From Clostridiales bacterium UBA4821 (GTDB lineage: Bacteria; Bacillota; Clostridia; Acetivibrionales; UBA4821): a stretch of DNA of 17,721 nucleotides. The DNA is taken from the NCBI GenBank assembly GCA_002402315.1, contig DHFP01000056.1, forward strand, positions 1 to 17,721. The letters run 5' to 3'. The position numbers and the translations under genes are program-made. Each line of letters opens with the position of its first letter. The first letter of the stretch is position 1. The notes below the pieces were generated by a model. It was not told the DNA's origin. It did no database searches and worked only from the letters and a program-made list of their open reading frames with translations. This document shows positions 1 through 6,396 of the stretch, in pieces.

Positions 1-366
1 ATTTTCCTTTTCAGTAAATATTGCCTGAACATGAATATTAACTTCTACTACACTTAAGCCTGTCATAGTTTCAACTGCTTTTTTAACTTTATTTTGAATC
101 TCCCAAGCAATGTCAGGGATTCTTATGCCAAACTCAACAATGATAAACAAATCTATAGCTGCTTCTTTCTCTCCTACTTCAACTTTTACTCCCTTTGAAA
201 GGTTCTTGCCTCTAAGTATCTCAACAATATCGCCTGCAATTCCACCACTCATACCAGCTACACCTTGAACCTCAGTTGCCGCTAAACCCCCAATTATTGC
301 TACTACCTCTGGAGCTATTATCATAGTACCCATATTCTCGGTATTATTTTTTGCTTGTTCTGCCAT
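1..366 (-). CDS. Asp23/Gls24 (YloU-like) family protein, 3' end cut by window
   Basis: Translated by hand from the ATG at 366; 122 codons run to base 1 without a stop, so the C-terminus lies outside the window. The sequence begins MAEQAKNNTENMG and carries the family pattern of an N-terminal strand (MIIAPEVVAIIGGLAA), a Gly-rich turn (EVQGVAGMSGG) and a later VKVEVGEKEAAIDLFIIVEFG segment, followed by a helix ending in VKKAVETMTGL and a VNIHVQAI strand. In the family these are small cytoplasmic or membrane-anchored proteins linked to the cell envelope or alkaline stress; the precise role is not known. A strong ribosome binding site (GGGAGGAGAGG) precedes the ATG by about 7 bases. It has its own promoter candidate and is probably not part of the valS unit. 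Confidence 0.85.
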   Translation of the reverse strand, partial: MAEQAKNNTENMGTMIIAPEVVAIIGGLAATEVQGVAGMSGGIAGDIVEILRGKNLSKGVKVEVGEKEAAIDLFIIVEFGIRIPDIAWEIQNKVKKAVETMTGLSVVEVNIHVQAIFTEKEN

Positions 367-409
367 AGTTTATCCTCTCCTCCCTGTAAAATTATACTTC
401 ACAAGTATT

Positions 410-438
410 ATTATAGCACAAAATAATACTTATTTCTA
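410..438 (-). promoter_or_regulatory. Candidate promoter of the Asp23-family gene
   Basis: On the minus strand a perfect TATAAT (410-415) preceded by TGC (extended -10) sits 17 bases from a weak TAGAAA (-35, 433-438, four of six matches). It lies about 44 bases upstream of the ATG at 366. A short inverted repeat, ATACTT-gtg-AAGTAT (394-408), falls just downstream, near the expected transcription start, and could be an operator or a chance AT-rich palindrome. Confidence 0.5.
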
Positions 439-489
439 CCCTTTTAACCCTAAATGTCCACAATTTGCCTAAAAAAGGGTTTTAGGTAT

Positions 490-1086
490 TCAGCCAACCG
501 TTCTAATTTCATAAAATACTAAATATCTTTGCCCTATAGTATTTTTATCAACATCTGAGTTGAAAGCATAACTCCATTCCAGAAGTAAAGACTTTCCTTC
601 GGATATAAAACCTCTATATCTTCCTTTTAAAGCATTTGAATAGTATAATATTTCATCAAGTTCCTGTTTGATTAAGAAGCCTTCATTCCCCTCAAAAGTA
701 AATAAACCATCCCTTATGACAACCGTTTCGTCCTTGAAACCATTATTAACCAGATTCCACAAGTCGCCCTTAACACCCTCAATAACGGTTCTTTCTTGGC
801 TAATATCCACAACCCCGCTCTTTTGAGCTATAAAATAAGGATAATATATAATAATACCCTTATCTCCATATTTCCGCAAATATTCCAACCCTTTATTGTA
901 TGCCTGTTCTGATTTAACCCCAACTACCCTTGGAAGATTAAAATCATTCCCGCTTTCCACCGCTACTCTGATAGTCCATAAATGTTCGTCATCCAATTTG
1001 ACAGAAGAATCAAACTTTTGCCATGGTATGGTAGGTATATCCAGATATTTTAACTCATAAAAACCCATATATTTATTCACATTCAT
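490..1086 (-). CDS. Hypothetical protein, last gene of the valS-dgt unit
   Basis: A 198-aa soluble protein that I do not recognise. It has no signal peptide, membrane helix or Cys/His metal motif. It is rich in aromatic residues and beta-type segments such as KGIIIYYPYFIAQKSGVV and a closing GQRYLVFYEIRTVG. The N-terminus MNVNKYMGFYELKYL follows an AAGGTG ribosome binding site inside the 8-base gap to dgt; Met7 is a possible alternative start. Base composition and orientation match the neighbours, so it is probably expressed and translationally coupled with dgt, and may fall under the same valine T-box. The position after a dGTPase gives no firm hint of function. Confidence 0.7.
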   Translation of the reverse strand: MNVNKYMGFYELKYLDIPTIPWQKFDSSVKLDDEHLWTIRVAVESGNDFNLPRVVGVKSEQAYNKGLEYLRKYGDKGIIIYYPYFIAQKSGVVDISQERTVIEGVKGDLWNLVNNGFKDETVVIRDGLFTFEGNEGFLIKQELDEILYYSNALKGRYRGFISEGKSLLLEWSYAFNSDVDKNTIGQRYLVFYEIRTVG

Positions 1087-1094
1087 ACACCTTA

Positions 1095-2339
1095 TCAGAT
1101 CTTGGAATGAGGGTTAAATAATCTATCATATTCCTCAATTGCATACCTATCAGTCATTGAAGCAATATAATCATAAATAACCCTTTTGGGAGTAGTTTTA
1201 TGCCCATCGCCATATTGCATATCCGATTCAACTGCCTTTTTATATAAGCTAAAAATCTCATATGGAAGCTGCTCCGGATTCCTCTTGTATGTCTGTAGGA
1301 TTTTCTTCACAATTCTAACCGCCTTGACATCCATTATGGAAACCACAGGACTACCATAAATATATGCGTAAACAAACCGCTTAAGCTCACTAAATTTATT
1401 TTCGTACGGGCCAAGAGTAACAATTTTATTGTTACTCTCCGGATTACTGATAAAACTTCTAACCTTATCCACGCTATCGATGTTATATTTCTCGACTACT
1501 TTCAGAGTCTCCTCAATTAGTATTCTATTTAGATTACCAATCAAAGGACTTACTCCTTTTTCAACGTGGTACTGTTCTACATCAAAATCAACCCAGAACT
1601 TTTCCAGCCAGCCTTTCTCTACCAACTGATTCTCTTCCAACTGATGAATAATTCCAGCACTTATGGCATCCTCAAGATCATGGCAAACATAAGCTATCTT
1701 ATCAGCATATGCTACGACTTGAGACTCCAGGGAACCGGGTTGGTTGGGGTTCAAGCTTTTGTAAATTCCACTTGAGTCGCCGGTATGCTTCAGAATACCT
1801 TCCCTTACTTCCCATGTCAGGTTCAATCCAAAGTCTTCTCCCGGATATCCTGGTTTATGTTCCAATACATCCACTACTCTTACCCCATGTTCATTATGAA
1901 AAAATCCGCCTTCTTCCTTTAAGTCCTTGGAAAGTAAGTCTTCGACAGCATGTCCGAAAGGAGTGTGCCCAAGATCATGTGCTAAAGAAATTGCTTCTGC
2001 CAGATCCTCATTTAAGCCCAGACACCTGGCAATACTTCTTGCCATCTGGGCTACTTCCATACTATGAGTTGCCCTTGTCCTGTAATGATCACCTTCATGA
2101 TTTACAAATACCTGAGTTTTATATAGTAGTCTTCGGAATGCTTTAGAGTGAATAATTCTATCCTTGTCACGCTGAAACTCTGATCTGGTTTCTTTTTTAT
2201 AAATTTCCTCTTTATATCTTCTCCCGACTGATTTAATAGTAGCATATGGCGCAAAAAACTCAGACTGTATACTTTCAATCTCATCTTTGTACCTTGGTCT
2301 TGAGAAATCTTTCCAAAAAGGCAGTTCTTTATTAGACAT
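1095..2339 (-). CDS. dgt: Deoxyguanosinetriphosphate triphosphohydrolase-like protein (HD domain)
   Basis: 414 aa. Members of this family hydrolyse dNTPs, classically dGTP, to the deoxynucleoside and tripolyphosphate in the cytoplasm. The HD metal site is complete: His92 in RTRATHS, His121-Asp122 in AHDLGHTPFGH with His125 and His130, and Asp213 in YADKIAYVCHDLEDA. The N-terminal RDKDRIIHSKAFRRLLYKTQVF motif region (residues 57-78) and the HNEHGVRVV segment (148-156) are also typical of bacterial dGTPase-like proteins. The length fits the shorter type-2 form found in Firmicutes; substrate preference among dNTPs cannot be read from the sequence. The start is supported by AAAGGAG 6 bases before the ATG, in an 18-base gap after valS, which suggests co-transcription with it. 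Confidence 0.93.
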   Translation of the reverse strand: MSNKELPFWKDFSRPRYKDEIESIQSEFFAPYATIKSVGRRYKEEIYKKETRSEFQRDKDRIIHSKAFRRLLYKTQVFVNHEGDHYRTRATHSMEVAQMARSIARCLGLNEDLAEAISLAHDLGHTPFGHAVEDLLSKDLKEEGGFFHNEHGVRVVDVLEHKPGYPGEDFGLNLTWEVREGILKHTGDSSGIYKSLNPNQPGSLESQVVAYADKIAYVCHDLEDAISAGIIHQLEENQLVEKGWLEKFWVDFDVEQYHVEKGVSPLIGNLNRILIEETLKVVEKYNIDSVDKVRSFISNPESNNKIVTLGPYENKFSELKRFVYAYIYGSPVVSIMDVKAVRIVKKILQTYKRNPEQLPYEIFSLYKKAVESDMQYGDGHKTTPKRVIYDYIASMTDRYAIEEYDRLFNPHSKI

Positions 2340-2357
2340 TGCATTCTCCTTTATATC

Positions 2358-5003
2358 TTATTGCTTCAAGCTTTCAAGCCTTTCCTCTACCTTTGCCATC
2401 ATCTCCAGATACTTAACCTTCTTCTCCTTTTCTTCGTCTATAACCTTCTGCGGCGCCTTTGCAACAAATCTCTCATTGCCTAAGAGTCCATTCACTCTTT
2501 CAAGTTCCATCTGAAGATTATCCTTCTCCTTCTTAAGTCGCTCAACTTCTTTTTCTATGTCAACCAGTTCTCCAAAAGGTATAAATATCTCGACTCCCGG
2601 AATCACGGCCGATATACAATTTTTAGGAATATCATTCCTGTCTGCATTTATTATTATTTCTGACCAAGCCAGCCTGTCAAAGTAAACTCTTTCCTGTTTT
2701 AATAAATCAGCTATTTCAGAATTACCTGCAAACAAGAACACCTTCGACTTCCTGCTGCTTGGCACATTCATTTCGGCCCTGATATTTCTTATTGATTTAA
2801 TTACATCCATGATTACAGCCATATTATCTTCATCTGTTTGGAAGTTCAGAGCTTCATCATATTCAGGCCACTCAGATACCATGATGCTTTTATCCTCGTG
2901 AATAAGGTTCTTATATATTTCGTTAGTAATAAACGGCATATATGGGTGCAGTAATTTTAACGCCGTACTCAGAACCTTATTTAATACATGCTGTGCCTCC
3001 AGCCTTGAAGGATTGGCCATATCATACAGCCTTGGCTTTACCATTTCAATATACCAGTCACAGAATTCATCCCAGAAGAATTCATACAGTTTTTGCGCTG
3101 CCACTCCGAGTTCAAATTTTTCCATATTATCCGTGACTTCTCCAGTAAGTGTGTTTACCCTGCTTAAAATCCATTTGTCTGCAAGAGTAAACCGTAATGG
3201 ATCAAAGTTCTTAATTTTATCGCCCTGATCCATGTTCATAAGAACAAATCTCGAAGCGTTCCAAATCTTATTGGCAAAGTTTCTTATTGCCTCTACCTTC
3301 TCGGTAGAAAATCTAATATCATTCCCAGGCGTATTGCCGATTGTCAATGAGAACCTTAAAGCATCGGTTCCATATTGGTCAATTACGTCAAGCGGGTCAA
3401 TTCCATTACCTAAAGATTTACTCATCTTTCTTCCTTGCGCATCTCTTACAAGTGCGTTAAAAATCACATATTTAAACGGTTTCTGCTTCATAAACTCCAT
3501 TGATGAAAAAATCATTCTGGCAACCCAGAAGAATATAATGTCACTTGCAGTTACTAAAACATTAGTTGGGAAGAAATATTCCAGGTCTTCAGTCCGTTCC
3601 GGCCATCCAAGGGTAGAAAAGGGCCATAGTGCCGAGCTAAACCATGTATCAAGCGTATCCTCATCAGCTTTAATATTTGCGCTTCCACATTTAGTACACT
3701 TTACAACCGGCTCTCTCGAAACCATTGTTTCATCGCAATCAAGGCAGTAATATGCCGGAATTCTATGTCCCCACCAAAGCTGTCTAGAAATACACCAGTC
3801 TTGAATGTTTTCCATCCAGTTATAATAAACCTTTTCGAGCCTTTCAGGAAGAAATTTTATAGTTCCATTCTTTACAATATCAATGGCCGGTTCTGCAAGA
3901 GGCTTCATTTTTACAAACCACTGCTTTGAAATTATTGGCTCAACAGTAGTAGAGCACCTTTCGCATGCACCAACATTATGAATATGTTCTTCTGCCTTAA
4001 CTAAAAGTTTTAAATTCTCCAGATCCTCCAATACTTTTTCTCTTGCCGCATACCTGTCAAGCCTTTCATACTGCCCACCGTTTTCATTTATTGTTGCATC
4101 ATCATTCATAACTCTAATTTGAGGCAAATTATGCCTTAGCCCTACTTCAAAGTCATTTGGGTCGTGCGCGGGAGTAATTTTGACCACCCCAGTGCCAAAT
4201 TCCCTTTCAACATATTCATCTGCAATTATTGGTATTTCATGGTTCATAAGCGGTAATATTACAGTTTTCCCAACTAGATGCCTATATCTTTCGTCATCAG
4301 GGTGAACGGCAACTGCAGTATCTCCAAGCATTGTTTCGGGCCTTGTCGTAGCCACAACAAGGTATTCATTGCTGTCTTTTACCGGATACATAATGTGCCA
4401 CAGCTTTCCCGCCCTTTCAGAATAGGCTATTTCAATATCTGAGATTGACGTATTGCAGTTTGGGCACCAGTTAATGATTCTTTCTCCCCTATAAATCAGA
4501 CCTTTTTCATAATACCTCATAAAGCTTTCCATTACTGCTTGGGATAGTCCTTCATCTAAGGTGAATCTTGTTCTGGTCCAGTCACATGAACAGCCAAGTT
4601 TCTTTAATTGATTAATTATGGCACCACCATATTTATGTGTCCAGTCCCATGCCTCTTCCAGAAACTTTTCCCTTCCAATTTCATATTTTGTTTTTCCTTC
4701 ACTTTTCAGTTTCCCCACAACCTTTGCTTCAGTTGAAATACTTGCATGATCAGTGCCGGGGATCCAAAGTGTAACATATCCCTGCATTCTCTTCCACCTG
4801 ATTAATATATCCTGCAAGGTATTATTGAGGGCATGGCCCATATGAAGCTGACCTGTCACGTTCGGCGGTGGAATTACTATCGTGAAAGGCTCCTTGTTTT
4901 TATCAATTTCTGCATTGAAATAACCATTTTCCATCCATTCTGTATATGTTCTGTCTTCAACCTCTTTGGGGTCATAGGTTTTTGCAATAAGCTTCTGTTC
5001 CAT
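2358..5003 (-). CDS. valS: Valyl-tRNA synthetase
   Basis: Class I aminoacyl-tRNA synthetase that charges tRNA-Val. From the chosen start (MEQKLIAKTYDPKEVEDR) it has 881 aa, the usual Firmicute length. Visible elements are PPNVTGQLHMGHALN (HIGH-type signature, HMGH at 54-57), the CP1 editing domain with TTRPETMLGDTAVAVHP (219-235) and GTGVVKITPAHDPNDF, two Cys pairs of zinc-ribbon type (CPNC near 180 and CLDC...CTKC near 420-440), RKMSKSLGNG (KMSKS 526-530), an anticodon-binding domain (FCDWYIEMVKPRLY) and the C-terminal coiled coil typical of ValRS. An in-frame ATG at 5036 would add 11 residues, but it overlaps the upstream gene and lies before the ribosome binding site at 5015-5020, so I reject it. 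Expression is probably set by the valine T-box at 5249-5532. Confidence 0.97.
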   Translation of the reverse strand: MEQKLIAKTYDPKEVEDRTYTEWMENGYFNAEIDKNKEPFTIVIPPPNVTGQLHMGHALNNTLQDILIRWKRMQGYVTLWIPGTDHASISTEAKVVGKLKSEGKTKYEIGREKFLEEAWDWTHKYGGAIINQLKKLGCSCDWTRTRFTLDEGLSQAVMESFMRYYEKGLIYRGERIINWCPNCNTSISDIEIAYSERAGKLWHIMYPVKDSNEYLVVATTRPETMLGDTAVAVHPDDERYRHLVGKTVILPLMNHEIPIIADEYVEREFGTGVVKITPAHDPNDFEVGLRHNLPQIRVMNDDATINENGGQYERLDRYAAREKVLEDLENLKLLVKAEEHIHNVGACERCSTTVEPIISKQWFVKMKPLAEPAIDIVKNGTIKFLPERLEKVYYNWMENIQDWCISRQLWWGHRIPAYYCLDCDETMVSREPVVKCTKCGSANIKADEDTLDTWFSSALWPFSTLGWPERTEDLEYFFPTNVLVTASDIIFFWVARMIFSSMEFMKQKPFKYVIFNALVRDAQGRKMSKSLGNGIDPLDVIDQYGTDALRFSLTIGNTPGNDIRFSTEKVEAIRNFANKIWNASRFVLMNMDQGDKIKNFDPLRFTLADKWILSRVNTLTGEVTDNMEKFELGVAAQKLYEFFWDEFCDWYIEMVKPRLYDMANPSRLEAQHVLNKVLSTALKLLHPYMPFITNEIYKNLIHEDKSIMVSEWPEYDEALNFQTDEDNMAVIMDVIKSIRNIRAEMNVPSSRKSKVFLFAGNSEIADLLKQERVYFDRLAWSEIIINADRNDIPKNCISAVIPGVEIFIPFGELVDIEKEVERLKKEKDNLQMELERVNGLLGNERFVAKAPQKVIDEEKEKKVKYLEMMAKVEERLESLKQ

Positions 5004-5014
5004 AATTTCCATTA

Positions 5015-5020
5015 CCTCCT
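5015..5020 (-). promoter_or_regulatory. Ribosome binding site that fixes the valS start
   Basis: AGGAGG on the minus strand. The ATG at 5003 is 11 bases downstream, somewhat long but usable; the ATG at 5012 is only 2 bases away, and the ATG at 5036 lies upstream of the site. This supports the shorter, 881-aa ValRS. Confidence 0.7.
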
Positions 5021-5022
5021 TA

Positions 5023-5223
5023 TTACTTATATTCACCTGCTCCTACAAAGAAAATTACCAAAGCTCCCAGCGCCACCATAATTAGCCCGATTAATTTCGT
5101 TACCAGTATACCCTTTTCATTTGAAAATTTCGAAAAAAAGTTATTGAGCAGAAATCTTGCAAGGTATACAAAAATCGCTCCAATACCTACCATCAGAATT
5201 CCTGATATCATGTAAATAATCAT
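5023..5223 (-). CDS. Small two-helix membrane protein between the valine T-box and valS
   Basis: 66 aa. Residues 1-23 (MIIYMISGILMVGIGAIFVY...) and about 41-61 (LVTKLIGLIMVALGALVIFF) form two hydrophobic helices, joined by a polar, basic loop (NNFFSKFSNEKG). Both helices contain small-residue patterns (GILMVGIGA and GLIMVALGA), so the two halves look like an inverted or duplicated hairpin. The start has a good ribosome binding site (GGGAGGT, 7-8 bases before the ATG), which makes a real gene likely. It is the first gene after the T-box leader and ends 19 bases before valS, so it should be induced when uncharged tRNA-Val accumulates. I do not recognise the family. A role in amino-acid uptake or export, or only in translational coupling to valS, are guesses. 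Confidence 0.75.
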   Translation of the reverse strand: MIIYMISGILMVGIGAIFVYLARFLLNNFFSKFSNEKGILVTKLIGLIMVALGALVIFFVGAGEYK

Positions 5224-5248
5224 ACTTTTTACCTCCCAACCTCCAAAT

Positions 5249-5279
5249 AAAAAACCTCCGTTCTATAAGGACGGAGGTT
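5249..5279 (-). terminator. Regulated terminator of the valine T-box
   Basis: AACCTCCGT and ACGGAGGTT form a 9-bp stem with an 8-9 base loop, followed by TTTTTT. It overlaps the 3' half of the antiterminator, as expected for a T-box switch. Confidence 0.95.
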
Positions 5280-5532
5280 CCGCGGTACCACCTTAATTCA
5301 TATTCCAATATATACTAATCAAAAAACATGAGATGCTTATCACATTTTTTGCCGGAATATACACTCATATAAATAACGGCATAACCCGTTGTAACCTACT
5401 ACTGTTCAGCTACAAAACTCCGGAGCGACCTTCAGTAGTTTACCCTGGAACACCTTTCAACCATTGAGCGTTCCTCTCTAAAGATTAGCCTACTTACTCC
5501 TCTCCATCCTAGTCCTCACTTTGTTCAATTTA
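5249..5532 (-). ncRNA. T-box leader, valine-specific
   Basis: On the minus strand the conserved T-box sequence AAGGTGGTACCGCGG (5280-5294) is followed by a terminator hairpin. Stem I is visible upstream: GGAG and AGTAG on the 5' side pair with CTCC and CTACT on the 3' side. Between the paired segments lies the specifier loop, with TGAAGGTCG on its 3' side; the specifier reads GTC at 5427-5429, a Val codon followed by a purine as usual. The antiterminator bulge TGGT (5287-5290) is complementary to the ACCA end expected for tRNA-Val. A small hairpin AACGG...CCGTT (5375-5390) lies in the stem II/III region. T-box RNAs bind uncharged tRNA and then favour the antiterminator, giving read-through. 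The specifier agrees with the downstream valS. The 5' end is estimated from the promoter. Confidence 0.95.
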
Positions 5533-5538
5533 TTATAT

Positions 5539-5567
5539 AATATAGCAACCAAGTATCATACTGTCAA
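5539..5567 (-). promoter_or_regulatory. Promoter of the T-box-valS unit
   Basis: A perfect -35 TTGACA (5562-5567) and a -10 TATATT (5539-5544) are separated by 17 bases on the minus strand. Transcription should start near 5532, just before the T-box stem I. This is the best sigma-A-type promoter in the window. Confidence 0.85.
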
Positions 5568-5693
5568 TACTACATTTACTAATTAAACATTTTTTGATTA
5601 TTCTTGTTTTATATCCGCAACATTATTATATGCAATTCTATATTTTTCGATTAAGTTTATTTCATTTTTTTAAAATCCTACTAAATTAATATC
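5568..5693. other. AT-rich divergent intergenic stretch with no recognised element
   Basis: This stretch separates the left-facing T-box promoter from the right-facing arsR promoter. It is very AT-rich, with runs of T and A, and holds no open reading frame with a ribosome binding site and no convincing hairpin. A weak TTGTTT/TATATG pair with 17-base spacing at about 5604-5632 is not strong enough to call a promoter. Confidence 0.5.
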
Positions 5694-5722
5694 TTGACTA
5701 ATTGGATTTGCTATTATAATAT
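5694..5722 (+). promoter_or_regulatory. Candidate promoter of the arsR cassette
   Basis: TTGACT (5694-5699) is a near-consensus -35. At 17 bases there is TAATAT (5717-5722); an overlapping perfect TATAAT (5715-5720) would give only a 15-base spacer. Either leaves a 5' leader of about 100 bases before the ATG at 5833. Confidence 0.5.
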
Positions 5723-5799
5723 TAAAATATAGAATATTTTACCAACATACGTTATTATAGTTAATTTAATCATTTGTATCCAGAATAGGTAGCAGTATT

Positions 5800-5824
5800 C
5801 TTACTAGAAAAAATATTTAGTAAG
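5800..5824 (+). promoter_or_regulatory. Inverted repeat over the arsR ribosome binding site, possible operator
   Basis: CTTACTA (5800-5806) and TAGTAAG (5818-5824) are perfect 7-base arms around an 11-base AT-rich centre. The right arm overlaps the AAGG of the ribosome binding site. A second, shorter inverted repeat, GAATA...TATTC (5783-5787 and 5796-5800), abuts it. ArsR-family repressors usually bind imperfect 12-2-12-like palindromes near their own promoter, so this may be an autoregulatory site. As RNA it could also hide the ribosome binding site. Confidence 0.45.
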
Positions 5825-5832
5825 GTGATGTA

Positions 5833-6111
5833 ATGGTAAACAAACAATATGATGTAATAGCAGAGAAACTTAAGGTCATTGCACATGCCCACCGTCTCTG
5901 CATAGTAAAAACTTTAATTGAATTTCCTTGCAACGTATCCAAGATTCAGGATTGCTTAAGCATTTCACAATCCAGTGTTTCTCAGCATTTAGCCAAACTG
6001 AGAGCAGCTGGAATTGTTGAAGGAAACCGAATGGGTTCTGAGGTATGTTACAAAGTAGTTGATGCGGCAGTTATCAGCATTATGGACTGTTTATTTGATC
6101 TGAAAAAATAA
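5833..6111 (+). CDS. ArsR-family winged-helix transcriptional regulator
   Basis: 92 aa, the usual size for a compact ArsR/SmtB protein. It has the family layout: an N-terminal helix AEKLKVIAHAHRLCIVKTL (10-28), the recognition helix-turn-helix LSISQSSVSQHLAKLRAAGIV (42-62), the wing EGNRMGSEVCYKV (63-75) and a C-terminal dimerisation helix (AAVISIMDCLFDL). It represses target promoters and is released by a ligand or a redox signal. The CxC metal motif of classical ArsR (ELCVC) is absent. Five cysteines (23, 33, 41, 72, 86) could serve thiol- or metal-based sensing; this is inference. The start follows AAGGTGATGTA. It lies 67 bases before the small hydrophobic gene on the same strand with no terminator between, so both are probably one transcript. 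No metal or efflux gene is nearby. Confidence 0.9.
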   Translation: MVNKQYDVIAEKLKVIAHAHRLCIVKTLIEFPCNVSKIQDCLSISQSSVSQHLAKLRAAGIVEGNRMGSEVCYKVVDAAVISIMDCLFDLKK

Positions 6112-6178
6112 TCATTTGAATAAAAAAACTCTATCTCCACAACATAATGATGAACTCAAAAATAGGAGGTAGTCGTTT

Positions 6179-6358
6179 ATGAAAAAAAAGTGGCGTGAAG
6201 GAACAGTCCCAACAGTACTTGGTACTGCAGTTACTGCTACTGGCTTAGCCCTACTACCGGTTACTCCTTTGATTGCTTCTGGTGTCGCTGGCTTCGGCCT
6301 AGCTCATGTAGTTCTCGGTGGGCTAGATTTGTTCCAGAATCGGAGAAAGAGAAGGTAG
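6179..6358 (+). CDS. Small hydrophobic, cation-ended protein (59 aa)
   Basis: The frame starts at ATG 6179 and ends at TAG 6358, with an excellent ribosome binding site, AGGAGGT at 6164-6170, 8 bases upstream. The protein starts MKKKWREGTV, has a hydrophobic core rich in Gly, Ala, Thr and Leu from about residue 9 to 50 (GTAVTATGLALLPVTP, then LIASGVAGFGLAHVVLGG), and ends FQNRRKRR. A Pro-rich kink (PVTP) divides the core, so two short membrane helices with both basic ends on the same side are likely. I do not recognise the family. Holin-like, type I toxin-like, bacteriocin-like or a simple membrane stress peptide are all possible. It is the presumed target of the ArsR regulator directly upstream and is followed by a strong terminator. 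Confidence 0.8.
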   Translation: MKKKWREGTVPTVLGTAVTATGLALLPVTPLIASGVAGFGLAHVVLGGLDLFQNRRKRR

Positions 6359-6367
6359 CAAGAGTTC

Positions 6368-6396
6368 AACAGGTAAGGATTCTATCCTTACCTGTT
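6368..6396. terminator. Bidirectional terminator between the arsR cassette and purD
   Basis: A perfect 13-bp stem, AACAGGTAAGGAT and ATCCTTACCTGTT, with a 3-base loop (tct). On the plus strand it is followed by TATTTTATT, a usable U-rich tail, 10 bases after the 59-aa gene. The last base of its right arm (6396) is the final base of the purD stop codon, so from the minus strand the hairpin begins with the stop codon; the tail there is poor in T. Confidence 0.85.

Noticed and set aside
467..486. CCTAAAA...TTTTAGG hairpin after the 198-aa gene, possible terminator
   Set aside because: The stem is short and AT-rich with no clear T-run after it; not strong enough to call.
1429..2146. Plus-strand open frames opposite dgt
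   Set aside because: They lie fully inside a gene with an intact HD motif and lack ribosome binding sites and recognisable protein features.
3232..3750. 172-codon plus-strand frame opposite valS
   Set aside because: Antisense to the conserved KMSKS region of valS, with no ribosome binding site or domain.
2358..5036. 892-aa form of ValRS starting at 5036
   Set aside because: It starts before the AGGAGG at 5015-5020 and overlaps the upstream 66-aa gene; the ATG at 5003 gives the normal family length and start.
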